A DNA stretch of 64,000 bases from Flavimaribacter sp024343425. Its GTDB lineage: Bacteria; Pseudomonadota; Alphaproteobacteria; Rhizobiales; Rhizobiaceae. Positions 45,888 to 54,688 of this stretch are shown here, piece after piece. The position numbers and the translations under genes were made by a program. The DNA is taken from the NCBI GenBank assembly GCA_965227645.1, contig OZ245773.1:5332001-5396000 (forward strand), read 5' to 3'. The stretch's first letter is position 1. Each line of letters starts with the position of its first letter. The notes below the pieces were generated by a model, which had not been told where the DNA came from, did not search any database, and saw nothing but the letters and a program-made list of their open reading frames with translations.

Positions 45888-47432
45888 ATGACACAACGAC
45901 TGTTTCCCGTGCTGGTCGTTCTTGCGGTGGCTTTGGCCGTTCCGCCGGAACGTCTGATCGGAGCAACATCACAGTCTGGTCTGGCGAATGCCCAGGCGTT
46001 CGATCCAGATGATCCGAGACATCCCAAAAACCTCCGGAAACGCCCGCCAGGGCAGCAGGGACAGCAACAGCGCCCGCCCAGACAATCCGGACAGGGCGGT
46101 CAGCAACCGCCGCGCAACGCGCAACCGCAACGACCTCCGCGCAACGCACAACCGCAGCGTCCGCCGCGCAACGCACAACCGCAGCAGCCGCCGCGCAACG
46201 CACAACCGCAGCGTCCGCCACGCAATGCACAGCCGCAGCGCCCGCCGCGCAACGCGCAACCCCAACGGCCTCCGCGCAATGCGCAACCACAGCGCCCGCC
46301 GAGCAACGCGCAGCCGCAGCGCCCGCCGCGTCCACCGGCGGCAGGCGCCCCGAGACCTCCGCGTCCGCCGGCAGCAGGTGGCCCGAGACCTCCGCGTCCG
46401 CCGGCGGCAGGTGGCCCTAGACCTCCCCGTCCACCGGCGGCAGGAGGCCCGAGACCTCCGCGTCCACCGGCGGCAGGTGGCCCTAGACCTCCCCGTCCAC
46501 CGGCGGCAGGAGGCCCGAGACCTCCGCGTCCACCGGCGGCAGGTGGCCCTAGACCTCCGCGTCCGCCGGCAGTTGGTGGGCCGCGGCCTCCGCGCCCGCC
46601 TGTAGCGGGTGGCCCGAGACCTCCCCGTCCGCCGGTTGGCGGTCCGAGACCGCCGCATCCTCCGGTCGCCGGCGGACCACGGCCTCCTCGTCCTCCGATC
46701 GGCGGCCCGCCGCCTCGTCCGCGGCCCTATCCTCCGGTCGCCGGCGGGCCGTACCGTCCGCCCTATGCGCGGCCGCCCGGCTACTATCCGCCCGGATGGC
46801 GTCCGCCGTACTGGCGTCCTCCGACCTGGCGTCCGCCCTATGTGCCGCCGCCCTATGTGCGCCCGCCGCACAACTCCTGGGGTAGATACTACTACTATCC
46901 GCAGTGGGGCTGGTACCATACGGCGCTGGTCGCAGGGGCTACGCTCGCCTTCGTGGCGACGCTCCCCAATGACAGCGGCTGCGAGCAGCTCGATATCGGT
47001 CTCTACACGTGCAACGGCGTTCTCTATCGTCCGACGACCTACCAGAACACCCAGGTCTATGAGATCGTTTCCGCTGCTCCGGAAGAGACCGATCCCGTGG
47101 TCACGTCTTCCACCGGGAGCACTTCGATCGATGACGATCCCTATGTGCTGCTGCAGCTCACCTCTCCATACCAGAGAGGCGCGCGTGTCGCAGCGCTGCA
47201 AAATGCGCTCAACGCGATCGGCTTCGATGTCGGCACAGCCGACGGCATTTTCGGCAGAAGCACGGACGCCGCAATCCGCGAGTTCCAGGAGTGGTATGGC
47301 CTGCCGGTAACGGGCATCGTCGACGCCGAGACCGCCAACGCCATCGGCTGGCAGCTCGCCGTGCAGATCACGCCTGAACTTGGCTACAGCCAGGAAGAGG
47401 CGGGTGAAGAGGCGCCGGCTGCGGCCGAATAG
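45888..47432 (+). CDS. Exported proline-rich repeat protein with peptidoglycan-binding domain
   Basis: A 514-residue envelope protein. It has a signal peptide (about 1-37 of MTQRLFPVLVVLAVALAVPP...), then about eight units of the 9-residue repeat RNAQPQRPP and about eleven units of RPPRPPAAGGP, then a PPY/PPW-rich stretch with aromatic clusters. A short hydrophobic segment follows (YHTALVAGATLAFVATL) and the C-terminus carries a PG_binding_1 domain (LQNALNAIGFDVGTADGIFG; TDAAIREFQEWYGLPVTG). The proline-rich part would form an extended spacer and the last domain attaches to the cell wall. ATG 45888 is preceded by AAGGTGG. Homologues of exactly this layout are unknown to me. Confidence 0.82.
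   Translation: MTQRLFPVLVVLAVALAVPPERLIGATSQSGLANAQAFDPDDPRHPKNLRKRPPGQQGQQQRPPRQSGQGGQQPPRNAQPQRPPRNAQPQRPPRNAQPQQPPRNAQPQRPPRNAQPQRPPRNAQPQRPPRNAQPQRPPSNAQPQRPPRPPAAGAPRPPRPPAAGGPRPPRPPAAGGPRPPRPPAAGGPRPPRPPAAGGPRPPRPPAAGGPRPPRPPAAGGPRPPRPPAVGGPRPPRPPVAGGPRPPRPPVGGPRPPHPPVAGGPRPPRPPIGGPPPRPRPYPPVAGGPYRPPYARPPGYYPPGWRPPYWRPPTWRPPYVPPPYVRPPHNSWGRYYYYPQWGWYHTALVAGATLAFVATLPNDSGCEQLDIGLYTCNGVLYRPTTYQNTQVYEIVSAAPEETDPVVTSSTGSTSIDDDPYVLLQLTSPYQRGARVAALQNALNAIGFDVGTADGIFGRSTDAAIREFQEWYGLPVTGIVDAETANAIGWQLAVQITPELGYSQEEAGEEAPAAAE
46113..46328 (+). repeat. 27-bp coding tandem repeat (eight units, RNAQPQRPP)
   Basis: Eight consecutive 27-bp units within the proline-rich gene, each encoding RNAQPQRPP with one RNAQPQQPP and one SNAQPQRPP variant. 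Units differ mainly at synonymous positions, so the array is old enough to have diverged yet keeps the peptide. Confidence 0.9.
46323..46712 (+). repeat. 33-bp coding tandem repeat (about eleven units, RPPRPPAAGGP)
   Basis: Follows the first array directly. Units encode RPPRPPAAGGP; the central ones alternate in pairs with near-identical DNA (for example the stretches at 46400-46465 and 46466-46531), a sign of recent duplication of a 66-bp double unit. Towards the 3' side the units decay (AVGGP, VAGGP, VGGP, IGGP). Confidence 0.88.
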
Positions 47433-47477
47433 ATCGCCGCAGCGCCTCTTTTACCGTAAAAGGCATGAACAATGCGG

Positions 47478-47509
47478 AAAGGCGTCCCTCGGGGCGCCTT
47501 TTCTTTTTC
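47478..47509. terminator. Rho-independent terminator between convergent genes
   Basis: A 10-bp stem (AAAGGCGTCC / GGGCGCCTTT, one T-G pair) with a CTCG loop followed by TTCTTTTTC on the plus strand. It ends the proline-rich gene and, with its A-rich 5' arm, may also end the convergent formamidase gene, whose stop codon is at 47509-47511. Confidence 0.85.
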
Positions 47510-48456
47510 TATTCCAGCACCATGCGCGGGAAATAGAACGACACCACCCAGTTCGGTGCGTCGACGATTTCGCTGATCCTCAGATCGGCGCATACGGAAC
47601 TCAGCATATAGGCGTCCTCCGGCGCCATGCCGTGTTCGTTGCCGAGAAGATCGATCATTCGCCGGACGGCGTCGCGCGCCGCTTCCATCAGATCCGGTCC
47701 GATTCCGGTGGTTACCTCGTACCCCTTGGCGTCCAGGTGACGGGATACAGGTCCGGGCGTCGTGAAACGCGGCGATTGCGGCGCGCCGCCCTTGACGAGA
47801 TCGATGGTGACGGCGACGTCCATCGCGCTTTCGATCGCCGTGCCGCAGACCTCCCCGTCGCCTTGTGCGGCATGGGTGTCGCCGATTGACAGAAGAGCGC
47901 CTTTCACCTCGACCGGAAGATAGAGCACGGTTCCCTGAGCGATATCCTTGATATCCATGTTGCCGCCGACATTGCGGGGAGGGATCACGGAATGCAGGCC
48001 GTTTTCAGCCGGAGCCAGTCCGATCGTTCCGATGAACGGTTTGAGCGGCACGCGTCCGACCGGTCCGTATGTGGTGGGTTCGATCACCGCCGTATCATAG
48101 GTCCACAGATGCAGGCGCGGATCGGCAAACTGGTCCGCCAACAGGCCGAAACCGGGAATGATGGCGGTCCATCCAAAACCTGACGGCGATATGTCCCCGA
48201 TCGTGATCTTGAGCGCGTCGCCGGGTTCGGCTCCGTCGACATAAACCGGACCGGTGACCGGGTTCACCTTGTCCGGATCCATTCTGGCGATGTCGGCCGG
48301 CGTGCTGGATTGCGTGTAATGGCCGCCGGCGGCGTCCCGGCATTCGAAAAGGATGGTTTCGCCGGGCGCTGCGTGAAGAACAGGTTTGTTGGCGTTGTTC
48401 CAGCCGCAGTGGCTGTGCAGGCTGTGTATAGTATGCTGATATTGATTGCAGACCAT
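47509..48456 (-). CDS. Acetamidase/formamidase family protein
   Basis: Amide hydrolase of the FmdA/AmdA family, releasing ammonia from short amides. The 315-residue protein shows HTIHSLHSHCGWNN near the start, VYVDGAEPGDALKI, PPRNVGGNMDIKD and the GDTHAAQGDGEVCGTAIE motif, all typical metal- and substrate-site regions. ATG 48456 is preferred with GGAAGAAG upstream on the minus strand; the frame is open for 62 further codons without family-like sequence. The ABC transporter operon with an amidase a few kilobases away could deliver its substrate. Confidence 0.88.
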   Translation of the reverse strand: MVCNQYQHTIHSLHSHCGWNNANKPVLHAAPGETILFECRDAAGGHYTQSSTPADIARMDPDKVNPVTGPVYVDGAEPGDALKITIGDISPSGFGWTAIIPGFGLLADQFADPRLHLWTYDTAVIEPTTYGPVGRVPLKPFIGTIGLAPAENGLHSVIPPRNVGGNMDIKDIAQGTVLYLPVEVKGALLSIGDTHAAQGDGEVCGTAIESAMDVAVTIDLVKGGAPQSPRFTTPGPVSRHLDAKGYEVTTGIGPDLMEAARDAVRRMIDLLGNEHGMAPEDAYMLSSVCADLRISEIVDAPNWVVSFYFPRMVLE

Positions 48457-48884
48457 TCTTCTTCCGCGCCGGGTTTGAGCTTGACGCCTGCAATTAAAGA
48501 GCAGGCGCCTGTCGGTATCAACGCCCGGATGCCGAAATGGCTGCAGTAAAGCGCCTTTCTTCCCGCTGTCTATCGGCGACGGCTGCTGGAAAGCGTGCTG
48601 CGACCCGGGCCTGCGCAGACAAGGTTCTCGCCGCTCTGACATCCAGTAGCCTTGACGATCGAGACGCCGGCGCCTGACGCGGTCTCAATCGCTTCCCGCG
48701 ATCGACGTCAACCAATTGGGTCGGACACGCCAGGATCGGCGTTTGGCTCGGAAGCGCGATGGCCAGTCCCTTGCTCCGAATACGGTCGGACATGCCGGCG
48801 ACATGCTTCGTGTTTCAATTGTTGTCGCGCCACGGATTATGTGGTTTCACACGTCACTAAATCCCGCAAAAGACTGACTTTGAG
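48457..48884 (-). other. Intergenic region without a supported gene
   Basis: About 430 bp between the formamidase start and the 3' end of the tRNA. Several short frames are open on both strands, but none has a ribosome site plus family-like sequence. No duplicate of the tRNA 3' end, integrase or repeat is seen. Confidence 0.4.
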
Positions 48885-48961
48885 TGGTGATCCCGGCGCG
48901 ATTCGAACGCGCGACCTACAGATTAGGAATCTGCCGCTCTATCCTGCTGAGCTACGGGACC
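48885..48961 (-). tRNA. tRNA-Arg (anticodon CCU)
   Basis: On the minus strand the sequence folds as a cloverleaf: acceptor GGTCCCG pairing with CGGGATC, D-arm AGCTCAGCAGGATAGAGC, anticodon stem GCAGA/TCTGT with loop TTCCTAA (anticodon CCT), T-arm GCGCGTTCGAATCGCGC, and an encoded CCA end. It reads AGG arginine codons. It stands alone. Confidence 0.95.
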
Positions 48962-49119
48962 ACTTGGCGGTTTCCATAGCAAAGCCGGAGCCAAATTCAA
49001 AGTTACTTCTGTCCGATTGCATCGTTGCGGTGAACAGTCCGGTCACCAATTGAGTTCTATCAATTTTCCCGTCGTCCCATATGTGATGCTGCATCGCAAT
49101 ATCATCGACGGAGTCGGAA

Positions 49120-49719
49120 ATGGCAAAAGTTCTCGTTCTTTACTATTCAAGCTGGGGGCACATGGAAGCAATGGCCAAAGCCGCGGGTGAAGGCGCGCGC
49201 GAGGCCGGAGCGGACGTGACCATCAAGCGGGTTCCGGAACTGGTGCCCGAGGAGGTCGCCAAGGCCGCCCACTACAAGCTGGACCAGGAAGCGCCAATCG
49301 CTGATCCGCTTGAGCTGGAAAACTATGACGCAATCATCTTCGGCGTTTCCACGCGCTACGGCATGATGGCGTCGCAGCTTAAAAACTTCCTCGACCAGAC
49401 CGGTCCGCTCTGGGCGAAAGGCGCGCTTGTCGACAAGGTCGCTTCGGTCATGGCGTCGACAGCGACCCAGCACGGCGGACAGGAGATCGCGCTTCTGACG
49501 ACCCAGGCCGCACTCCAGCATCACGGCATGATCATCGTTCCGCTTTCCTACGCCTATCAGGGTCAAATGGGCGTCGACATGATCCGCGGCGGAGCGCCCT
49601 ACGGCATGACAACCCTGAGCGCCGGCGACGGTTCCCGCATGCCGTCCGAACAGGAACTCGAAGGCGCCGCCTTCCAGGGCAAGCGCGTCGCCGAAATCAC
49701 GGCGAAGCTTCATGGTTGA
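49120..49719 (+). CDS. wrbA: NAD(P)H:quinone oxidoreductase WrbA
   Basis: Flavodoxin-like FMN enzyme that reduces quinones by two electrons (EC 1.6.5.2), protecting from redox cycling. The 199-residue protein has the FMN-phosphate loop YYSSWGHMEAMAKA, FGVSTRYGMMASQLKNFLDQTGPLW and ASTATQHGGQEIALL, all WrbA signatures. Length matches the family. Monocistronic and convergent with the transporter operon, whose last stop is 25 bp away. Confidence 0.95.
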   Translation: MAKVLVLYYSSWGHMEAMAKAAGEGAREAGADVTIKRVPELVPEEVAKAAHYKLDQEAPIADPLELENYDAIIFGVSTRYGMMASQLKNFLDQTGPLWAKGALVDKVASVMASTATQHGGQEIALLTTQAALQHHGMIIVPLSYAYQGQMGVDMIRGGAPYGMTTLSAGDGSRMPSEQELEGAAFQGKRVAEITAKLHG

Positions 49720-49743
49720 TAATAGACGGCGGGCCTGTCCCGC

Positions 49744-50688
49744 CTACCGCTCCCCGCGTCGATAGGGCGCCATCAAGGCGTTCGGCACGCGCGCCCGTCG
49801 CGACATGACGATGAGCGCCACGATCGACAGGACATAGGGCACCATCAGGAAGAGCTGATAAGGCACGCCGCCCTCGACCACATGCTGAAGGCGCAACTGG
49901 TAGGCGTCGAACAGCGCGAAGAGCAAGGCCCCGAGCAGCGCCTTGCCCGGTTGCCAGGAGGCGAAGACCACCAGCGCGATGCATACCCAGCCGCGGCCCT
50001 GCACCATGGTCGGGAAGAACGAGTTGAAGGTGGCTGTAGTCAGGAACGCGCCGCCGACCGCCATCAACGCGCTGCCCACGACGATCGCGCCGATGCGGAT
50101 TCGAATCGGGTTCAAACCCTGCGCCTCAACGGCGTGGGGGTTCTCGCCCGTCATCCGGACAGCAAGCCCGAGCGGCGTCTTCGCCAGAACCCAGGCGGTG
50201 ACGGCGGCGGCCAGGATTGCGAGATAGGTAGGCGCTGTCTGACTGAATAAAGCCTCGCCGAGGAACGGGATATCCGAAAGGCCGGGAATCGCCAGCGGCT
50301 GGAACGGCTCGATTGTCGGCGGACTGGACGAGACCGGCAAGGAAAGCCGATAGACGAAATATGTCAGCGACGAGGCGAACAGCGTGATGCCGAGGCCGGT
50401 GACATGCTGGGAAAGGCCGAGCGGGACCGTCAGAAAGGCGTGCAACAGGCCGAACATCCCGCCGCAGAAGGCGGCGACGGCAAGCCCCGTCCACAGATCG
50501 CCGCCCTGATAAACCGTCATCCAGGCGACCATGGCGCCCAGCGTCATGATCCCTTCGATGCCGAGATTGAGGACGCCCGAGCGTTCGCAGATCAATGCGC
50601 CCAGCGTTCCGAAAATCAGCGGCGTGGCGATGCGCAGCACCGCGCCCCAGAGGCTCGCTGTCGTGAAAATGTCGAGAGCTTCCATCAT
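49744..50688 (-). CDS. BMP-type ABC transporter permease 2 (NupQ/YufQ-like)
   Basis: Second inner-membrane permease of a nucleoside-type importer, 314 residues with 8-9 hydrophobic segments. Family markers are FGTLGALICERSGVLNLGIEGIM near the start and GENPHAVEAQGLNP in the loop facing the ATPase. The start ATGATG at 50683-50688 overlaps the TGA stop of permease 1. A longer open frame continues upstream as arginine-rich antisense-like sequence and is not part of the protein. Last gene of the operon. Confidence 0.92.
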   Translation of the reverse strand: MMEALDIFTTASLWGAVLRIATPLIFGTLGALICERSGVLNLGIEGIMTLGAMVAWMTVYQGGDLWTGLAVAAFCGGMFGLLHAFLTVPLGLSQHVTGLGITLFASSLTYFVYRLSLPVSSSPPTIEPFQPLAIPGLSDIPFLGEALFSQTAPTYLAILAAAVTAWVLAKTPLGLAVRMTGENPHAVEAQGLNPIRIRIGAIVVGSALMAVGGAFLTTATFNSFFPTMVQGRGWVCIALVVFASWQPGKALLGALLFALFDAYQLRLQHVVEGGVPYQLFLMVPYVLSIVALIVMSRRARVPNALMAPYRRGER

Positions 50689-51734
50689 CGGCGCACCCGG
50701 TAGGTCGTGAACAGCAGACAGACAAGCATCGTCAGCAGCGAAATCGATACGATGACGTCGGCGATGAAGCTCGGCACGCCCATGGCGCGGCTCATGCTGT
50801 CGGCGCCGACGAAGACGATGGCGACGAAGAGTGCGGTCGCGACGACGCCGAGCGGATTGAGGCCTGCGAGCATGGCGACGACGATGCCCGAGTAGCCGTA
50901 GCCGGGCGACAGATCCAGCGTCACATAACCCTTGAGGCCCGTCACCTCGATCGCGCCGGCGAGGCCCGCCAGCGCGCCGGAAATGCAGGCGACGACCAGC
51001 AAGGTGCTTCCCAATGAAATTCCGGCGAAGGAGGCTGCGGCGGCGTTCAGACCGGCCGCGCGCGACTTGACGCCGAAGACAGTGCGCGATTGCATCACGT
51101 AGATGATGATCGCCGCGGCGATTGCGATGAGCAGCCCGATATGCAGCCGGCTGCGCGACAGCAACTTCGGCAGCATGACGTCGTTGCTGACAGCGACCGA
51201 TTGCGGCCAGCCGAATGCGAGCGGGTCCTTGAGCGGCCCCTCGATCATCATCGAGACGAAGAGCAGAACGATGAAGTTTAGAAGCAGGGTGGTGACGACT
51301 TCGTCGACGCCGAAGCGAATGCGCAGAATGACAGGTCCGAGTATCAGCAATGCGCCGGCGATCATGCCGGCGATCATCATCACAGGGATCGCCAGGACAG
51401 GCGGAAGCACGGCGGCTATGGAATGGCCGAGCCAGGCCGCGCACAGCGCGCCGACATAGAACTGCCCCTCGCCGCCGATATTCCAGAGCCGGGAACGAAA
51501 GGCGACGGCTGCGGCCAGGCCCGTCAGCACCAGCGGCGTGGTGCGGGTCAGCGTCTCTGAGATGGAAAGCCGCGATCCGAAGGCGCCCTTGAGCATCTCG
51601 AAATAGGCCTGCAGCGGATTGGCGCCGGCGATGGCGATGAGCACGCCGGAGAGCGCCAGCGCGATCGCAACCGCAACCAGTGGCGCTGAAAGGGCGAGCG
51701 CAAGCGGTGTTTCCGTGCGTCTCTCAAGCCGCAT
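50685..51734 (-). CDS. BMP-type ABC transporter permease 1 (NupP/YufP-like)
   Basis: First permease of the nucleoside-type importer, 349 residues with about nine membrane segments; branched-chain-amino-acid-permease superfamily. Characteristic pieces are SISETLTRTTPLVLTGLAAA, WNIGGEGQFYVGALCAAWLG and SRAAGLNAAAASFAGIS. Overlaps the ATPase gene by 11 bp and permease 2 by 4 bp, typical of a tightly coupled operon. Confidence 0.92.
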   Translation of the reverse strand: MRLERRTETPLALALSAPLVAVAIALALSGVLIAIAGANPLQAYFEMLKGAFGSRLSISETLTRTTPLVLTGLAAAVAFRSRLWNIGGEGQFYVGALCAAWLGHSIAAVLPPVLAIPVMMIAGMIAGALLILGPVILRIRFGVDEVVTTLLLNFIVLLFVSMMIEGPLKDPLAFGWPQSVAVSNDVMLPKLLSRSRLHIGLLIAIAAAIIIYVMQSRTVFGVKSRAAGLNAAAASFAGISLGSTLLVVACISGALAGLAGAIEVTGLKGYVTLDLSPGYGYSGIVVAMLAGLNPLGVVATALFVAIVFVGADSMSRAMGVPSFIADVIVSISLLTMLVCLLFTTYRVRR

Positions 51735-53247
51735 CTTCGCCCTCCCAGATGCCGGCCATCATGAGGCCGATGCGCCGGGAATCGGCTTCCGACGCTGCGA
51801 CCGGTGCGGACAGCCGACCTTTGACGATCGCCTGGATGCGGTCCGACAGCGCGTTCACCTCGTCGAGATCTTCCGAGATCAACAGGATCGCTGCGCCGGC
51901 TTCGCGCGCGGCCAGCAGCTCAGTGTGGACGGCCGCGATCGCGCCTTCGTCGAGGCCGCGCGTCGGCTGGTTGGCGACGATGAATTTCGGCGTGGAGGCA
52001 AGGTTGCGGCCGAGGATCATCTTCTGCATGTTGCCGCCGGACAAAAGCCGCGTGCCGGTGTCCGGCGTCGCTCCCCTTATATCGAAGCGGCGGATGAGTT
52101 CCGCGGCGTAATCCCGGCAGGCCTTGCGATCGACGAAGCCCCGCCGGTTGAACCGCGGCTCGGAGATGCGTTCAAGCACGGAATTCTCCCAGACCGCCAT
52201 CTCGCCGATTGCGCCTTCGGTATTCCGGTCCTCCGGGATGCGGCCGGCGGCCGATTCGACGAGGTCATGCGGCGTAAAGCCTTTGGCTGTCCGGCCGTCG
52301 AAGGTCAGATCGCCTTGCGTCGCTTCCGCCAAACCGCAGGTCAGTTTACCGAGCGTCGCCTGACCGTTTCCGGATACGCCGATAATGCCGAGGATCTCGC
52401 CGCTGCGCACCTCGAAAGACACGTCGTCAAGCAGTGTGCGCTCGCCCTGCGTCACACTGACGTTGCGCGCGGCGAACACCGTATCGCCGGCGCGCTGGTC
52501 CTGGCGCTGCGGACGCACGACACGGCGTCCCACCATCAGTTCGGCCAGTTCCGCGCGGTCCGTGTCGGCCGTGTTGCGCTCGGCGACGACCTTGCCGCCG
52601 CGCAGGATCATGACGCGGTTGGACGCAGCCATCACCTCGTGCAGCTTGTGCGAGATGAAGATCAGCGAGAGACCGGTCTCCGTCATGGTTCTCAGCGTGT
52701 CGAACAGCTTGTCGGCCTCGATGCGGGTCAGAACCGCCGTCGGCTCGTCGAGGATCAGGACCCGGGCGTCGCGATACAGCGCTTTCAGGATCTCGACGCG
52801 CTGTCGTTCGCCAACAGACAAATCCGAGATCATCGCATCCGGATCGACCTGCAAGCCGAAGCGCTCGGCGAGTTCGGTGAGTTTGCGTCGCGCCGGCCGG
52901 CGCGCAGAGGAAAAAAGGCCAAGTCCTTCCGTGCCGATCATGACATTGTCGAGAACGCTCAGGTTGCCGGCGAGCGTGAAATGCTGGTGGACCATCCCGA
53001 TTCCGGCCTCGATCGCAGCACTTGGCTTGCCGGGCGGCAGTACGTCGCCGAACGCCCGAACCTCGCCACTGTCGGCCGTATAGTGGCCGAAGAGGATGTT
53101 CATCAGCGTCGTCTTGCCGGCGCCGTTTTCGCCGAGCAGCGCCAGCAGTTCCCCCTGGTTCAGGCTCAGGCTGATATCGTCATTGGCGACGAGATCGCCG
53201 AAACGTTTGGTGATGCCGGAAAGCGCGAGAACGGGCGGCTGGGTCAA
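51724..53247 (-). CDS. BMP-type ABC transporter ATPase (NupO/YufO-like, duplicated)
   Basis: ATPase of 507 residues containing two ABC domains, as in ribose/nucleoside importers. The first has GENGAGKTT, LSVGERQRVEILKAL and VLILDEPTAVL; the second has a degenerate Walker A (GVSGNGQATL) and LSGGNMQKMILGRNL with ANQPTRGLD. The degenerate second Walker A is normal in this class. Overlaps the amidase gene by 4 bp. Confidence 0.93.
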   Translation of the reverse strand: MTQPPVLALSGITKRFGDLVANDDISLSLNQGELLALLGENGAGKTTLMNILFGHYTADSGEVRAFGDVLPPGKPSAAIEAGIGMVHQHFTLAGNLSVLDNVMIGTEGLGLFSSARRPARRKLTELAERFGLQVDPDAMISDLSVGERQRVEILKALYRDARVLILDEPTAVLTRIEADKLFDTLRTMTETGLSLIFISHKLHEVMAASNRVMILRGGKVVAERNTADTDRAELAELMVGRRVVRPQRQDQRAGDTVFAARNVSVTQGERTLLDDVSFEVRSGEILGIIGVSGNGQATLGKLTCGLAEATQGDLTFDGRTAKGFTPHDLVESAAGRIPEDRNTEGAIGEMAVWENSVLERISEPRFNRRGFVDRKACRDYAAELIRRFDIRGATPDTGTRLLSGGNMQKMILGRNLASTPKFIVANQPTRGLDEGAIAAVHTELLAAREAGAAILLISEDLDEVNALSDRIQAIVKGRLSAPVAASEADSRRIGLMMAGIWEGEDAA

Positions 53248-54686
53248 TTGAGCCCTCCGGCGATCGGCGAAAGGAAGGGCCAGGGGGCGTCGTCTTCAAG
53301 CTGGTGGGCGATATGCAACAGCAGCAGATCGGAACCGATCGGCCCGATGAGCTGCAGAGACAGCGGCAGGCCCTGATGGTCGAGACCGCGCGGGATGACC
53401 ATCGCCGGAAGTCCGCAAACATTGGCGAGCGTGGCTCGCGGCGCATAACGACCCATGAACGCCCAGGTCCGGTCTGCGTCTGCATGGGTTTCGGCTGTTT
53501 GACCGATTTTGACCGGCGCCCGACCCAGCACGGGCATGGCGATCACGTCGACATTCTCGAAGATCCGCCAGCATTCATGGGCGAGACGCGCGGCTTCAGT
53601 GTTGGCGCGGAACAGTTCGGCCGCGGTTCGCTTGCGGCCTTGCGCGGCGTTGTCCGCGACGGCCGGATGCAATTCCTCATCGCCGATCCCGAGTGAATCA
53701 ATCCAGTTCGCCTCGCTGATCGAAAGGTACATACGGGCGATTGCGTCAGTGCGTTCCACGATCGAATCCAGCTTCGCCGTTTCGATATCGACGATCGTGT
53801 GGCCGTGCGAGGCGAGGATCGGTTCGGCGCTGCGGATGGCGTTGGCCTGTTCCTCGCCAAGGCCGGCCGGCGCCGTGTCGACCAGCGCAATTCTCAAGCC
53901 GCGAACGGGACCGCCGGTCAGCGACTGATCGCCGTAAGGTCCCTTCACGTGACCGGAGACCGCGAAGAGGGCGGCGCTGATATCACGGACGGATCGCGCA
54001 ATCACCAGTTCGCCGGTAATTCCCATGAGGTGGTTCGAAAATTCAGGCGCGTTGGGCACGAGACCGCGCGACGGTTTCAGCGCTGGCAAGCCGCAGCAGG
54101 CTGCAGGGATGCGTATCGAGCCTGCGGCGTCCGTGGCGTGGGCAATGGCGACGATGCCGGAGGCGACGGCCGCCGCCGCGCCGCTGGAAGAGCCGCCTGG
54201 CGAGTATTCGGGGTTCCAGGGATTGCGCGCCACGGGGTCCTCGGTCGGTTCACTGGTGACCGAAAGGCCGAAGGAAGGGCAGCTTGTCACGCCGAAGGGC
54301 AAGAGCCCTGCGCGGCGAAAGCGCTCGAAGATCATGCTGTCGCGTTCAGGCTTTCCGACGCGCGCGGCGATTGCCTTGGATCCTGCATGGGCAGGCAGAC
54401 CCTTGGCTGCGTTGCCCAGTCCCTTGACGAGAAAAGGTACGCCGGCAAAGGGCATCGTATTGGTGTCGGCCGCGCCGTCGGCCATAAGCCTGTCAAATGT
54501 CGCCGCAGCCGACAGTCCCATCTCCTCATCGAGAAAGGTGATCGCGCCCAACTTGTCGTTGCGGGCGCGATCAAGGCTGTCGCGCATGAGGGCCGAAGCT
54601 GTTGTCCGGCCCTCTCGAACGGCCTGCCCGAGAGCGGTCGCGTCTGCAAGCCCGTCGCCGGCGCTGCTGTCGCCAGCCTGCTGCAT
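53244..54686 (-). CDS. Amidase-signature family hydrolase
   Basis: A 480-residue serine amidase with the Ser-cisSer-Lys layout: Lys in FLVKGLGNAAK, cis-Ser in GGSSSGAAAAVASG and nucleophile Ser in DAAGSIRIPAACCGLPALKPSRG. It is encoded between the binding protein and the ATPase of the ABC importer, with 2-bp gap and 4-bp overlap, so it very likely hydrolyses the imported compound, probably an amide, ureide or carbamoylated base. The signature DAAGS instead of DTGGS is a modest deviation. Confidence 0.88.
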   Translation of the reverse strand: MQQAGDSSAGDGLADATALGQAVREGRTTASALMRDSLDRARNDKLGAITFLDEEMGLSAAATFDRLMADGAADTNTMPFAGVPFLVKGLGNAAKGLPAHAGSKAIAARVGKPERDSMIFERFRRAGLLPFGVTSCPSFGLSVTSEPTEDPVARNPWNPEYSPGGSSSGAAAAVASGIVAIAHATDAAGSIRIPAACCGLPALKPSRGLVPNAPEFSNHLMGITGELVIARSVRDISAALFAVSGHVKGPYGDQSLTGGPVRGLRIALVDTAPAGLGEEQANAIRSAEPILASHGHTIVDIETAKLDSIVERTDAIARMYLSISEANWIDSLGIGDEELHPAVADNAAQGRKRTAAELFRANTEAARLAHECWRIFENVDVIAMPVLGRAPVKIGQTAETHADADRTWAFMGRYAPRATLANVCGLPAMVIPRGLDHQGLPLSLQLIGPIGSDLLLLHIAHQLEDDAPWPFLSPIAGGLN

Positions 54687-54688
54687 GC

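Noticed and set aside
46113..46712. Regular repeats considered as a CRISPR array
   Set aside because: Units are directly tandem without unique spacers, and they keep a reading frame coding for proline-rich peptides.
45969..47201. Open frame of about 410 codons on the minus strand across the proline-rich repeats
   Set aside because: Its arginine-rich repeats simply mirror the 27- and 33-bp units; the plus-strand frame has signal peptide and peptidoglycan-binding domain.
48457..48961. tRNA-Arg as attachment site of an integrated element
   Set aside because: No integrase, no direct repeat of the tRNA 3' end and no change of gene style were seen on either side.
49744..51444. Extension of permease 2 to a 566-codon protein
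   Set aside because: The additional N-terminal part is arginine-rich and antisense-like, overlapping permease 1 in another frame; ATGATG at 50683-50688 gives a normal-size permease.
51619..53376. Open frame of about 585 codons on the plus strand opposite the ABC transporter ATPase
   Set aside because: Antisense shadow of a gene with complete Walker and signature motifs; no recognisable domain in the translated sequence.
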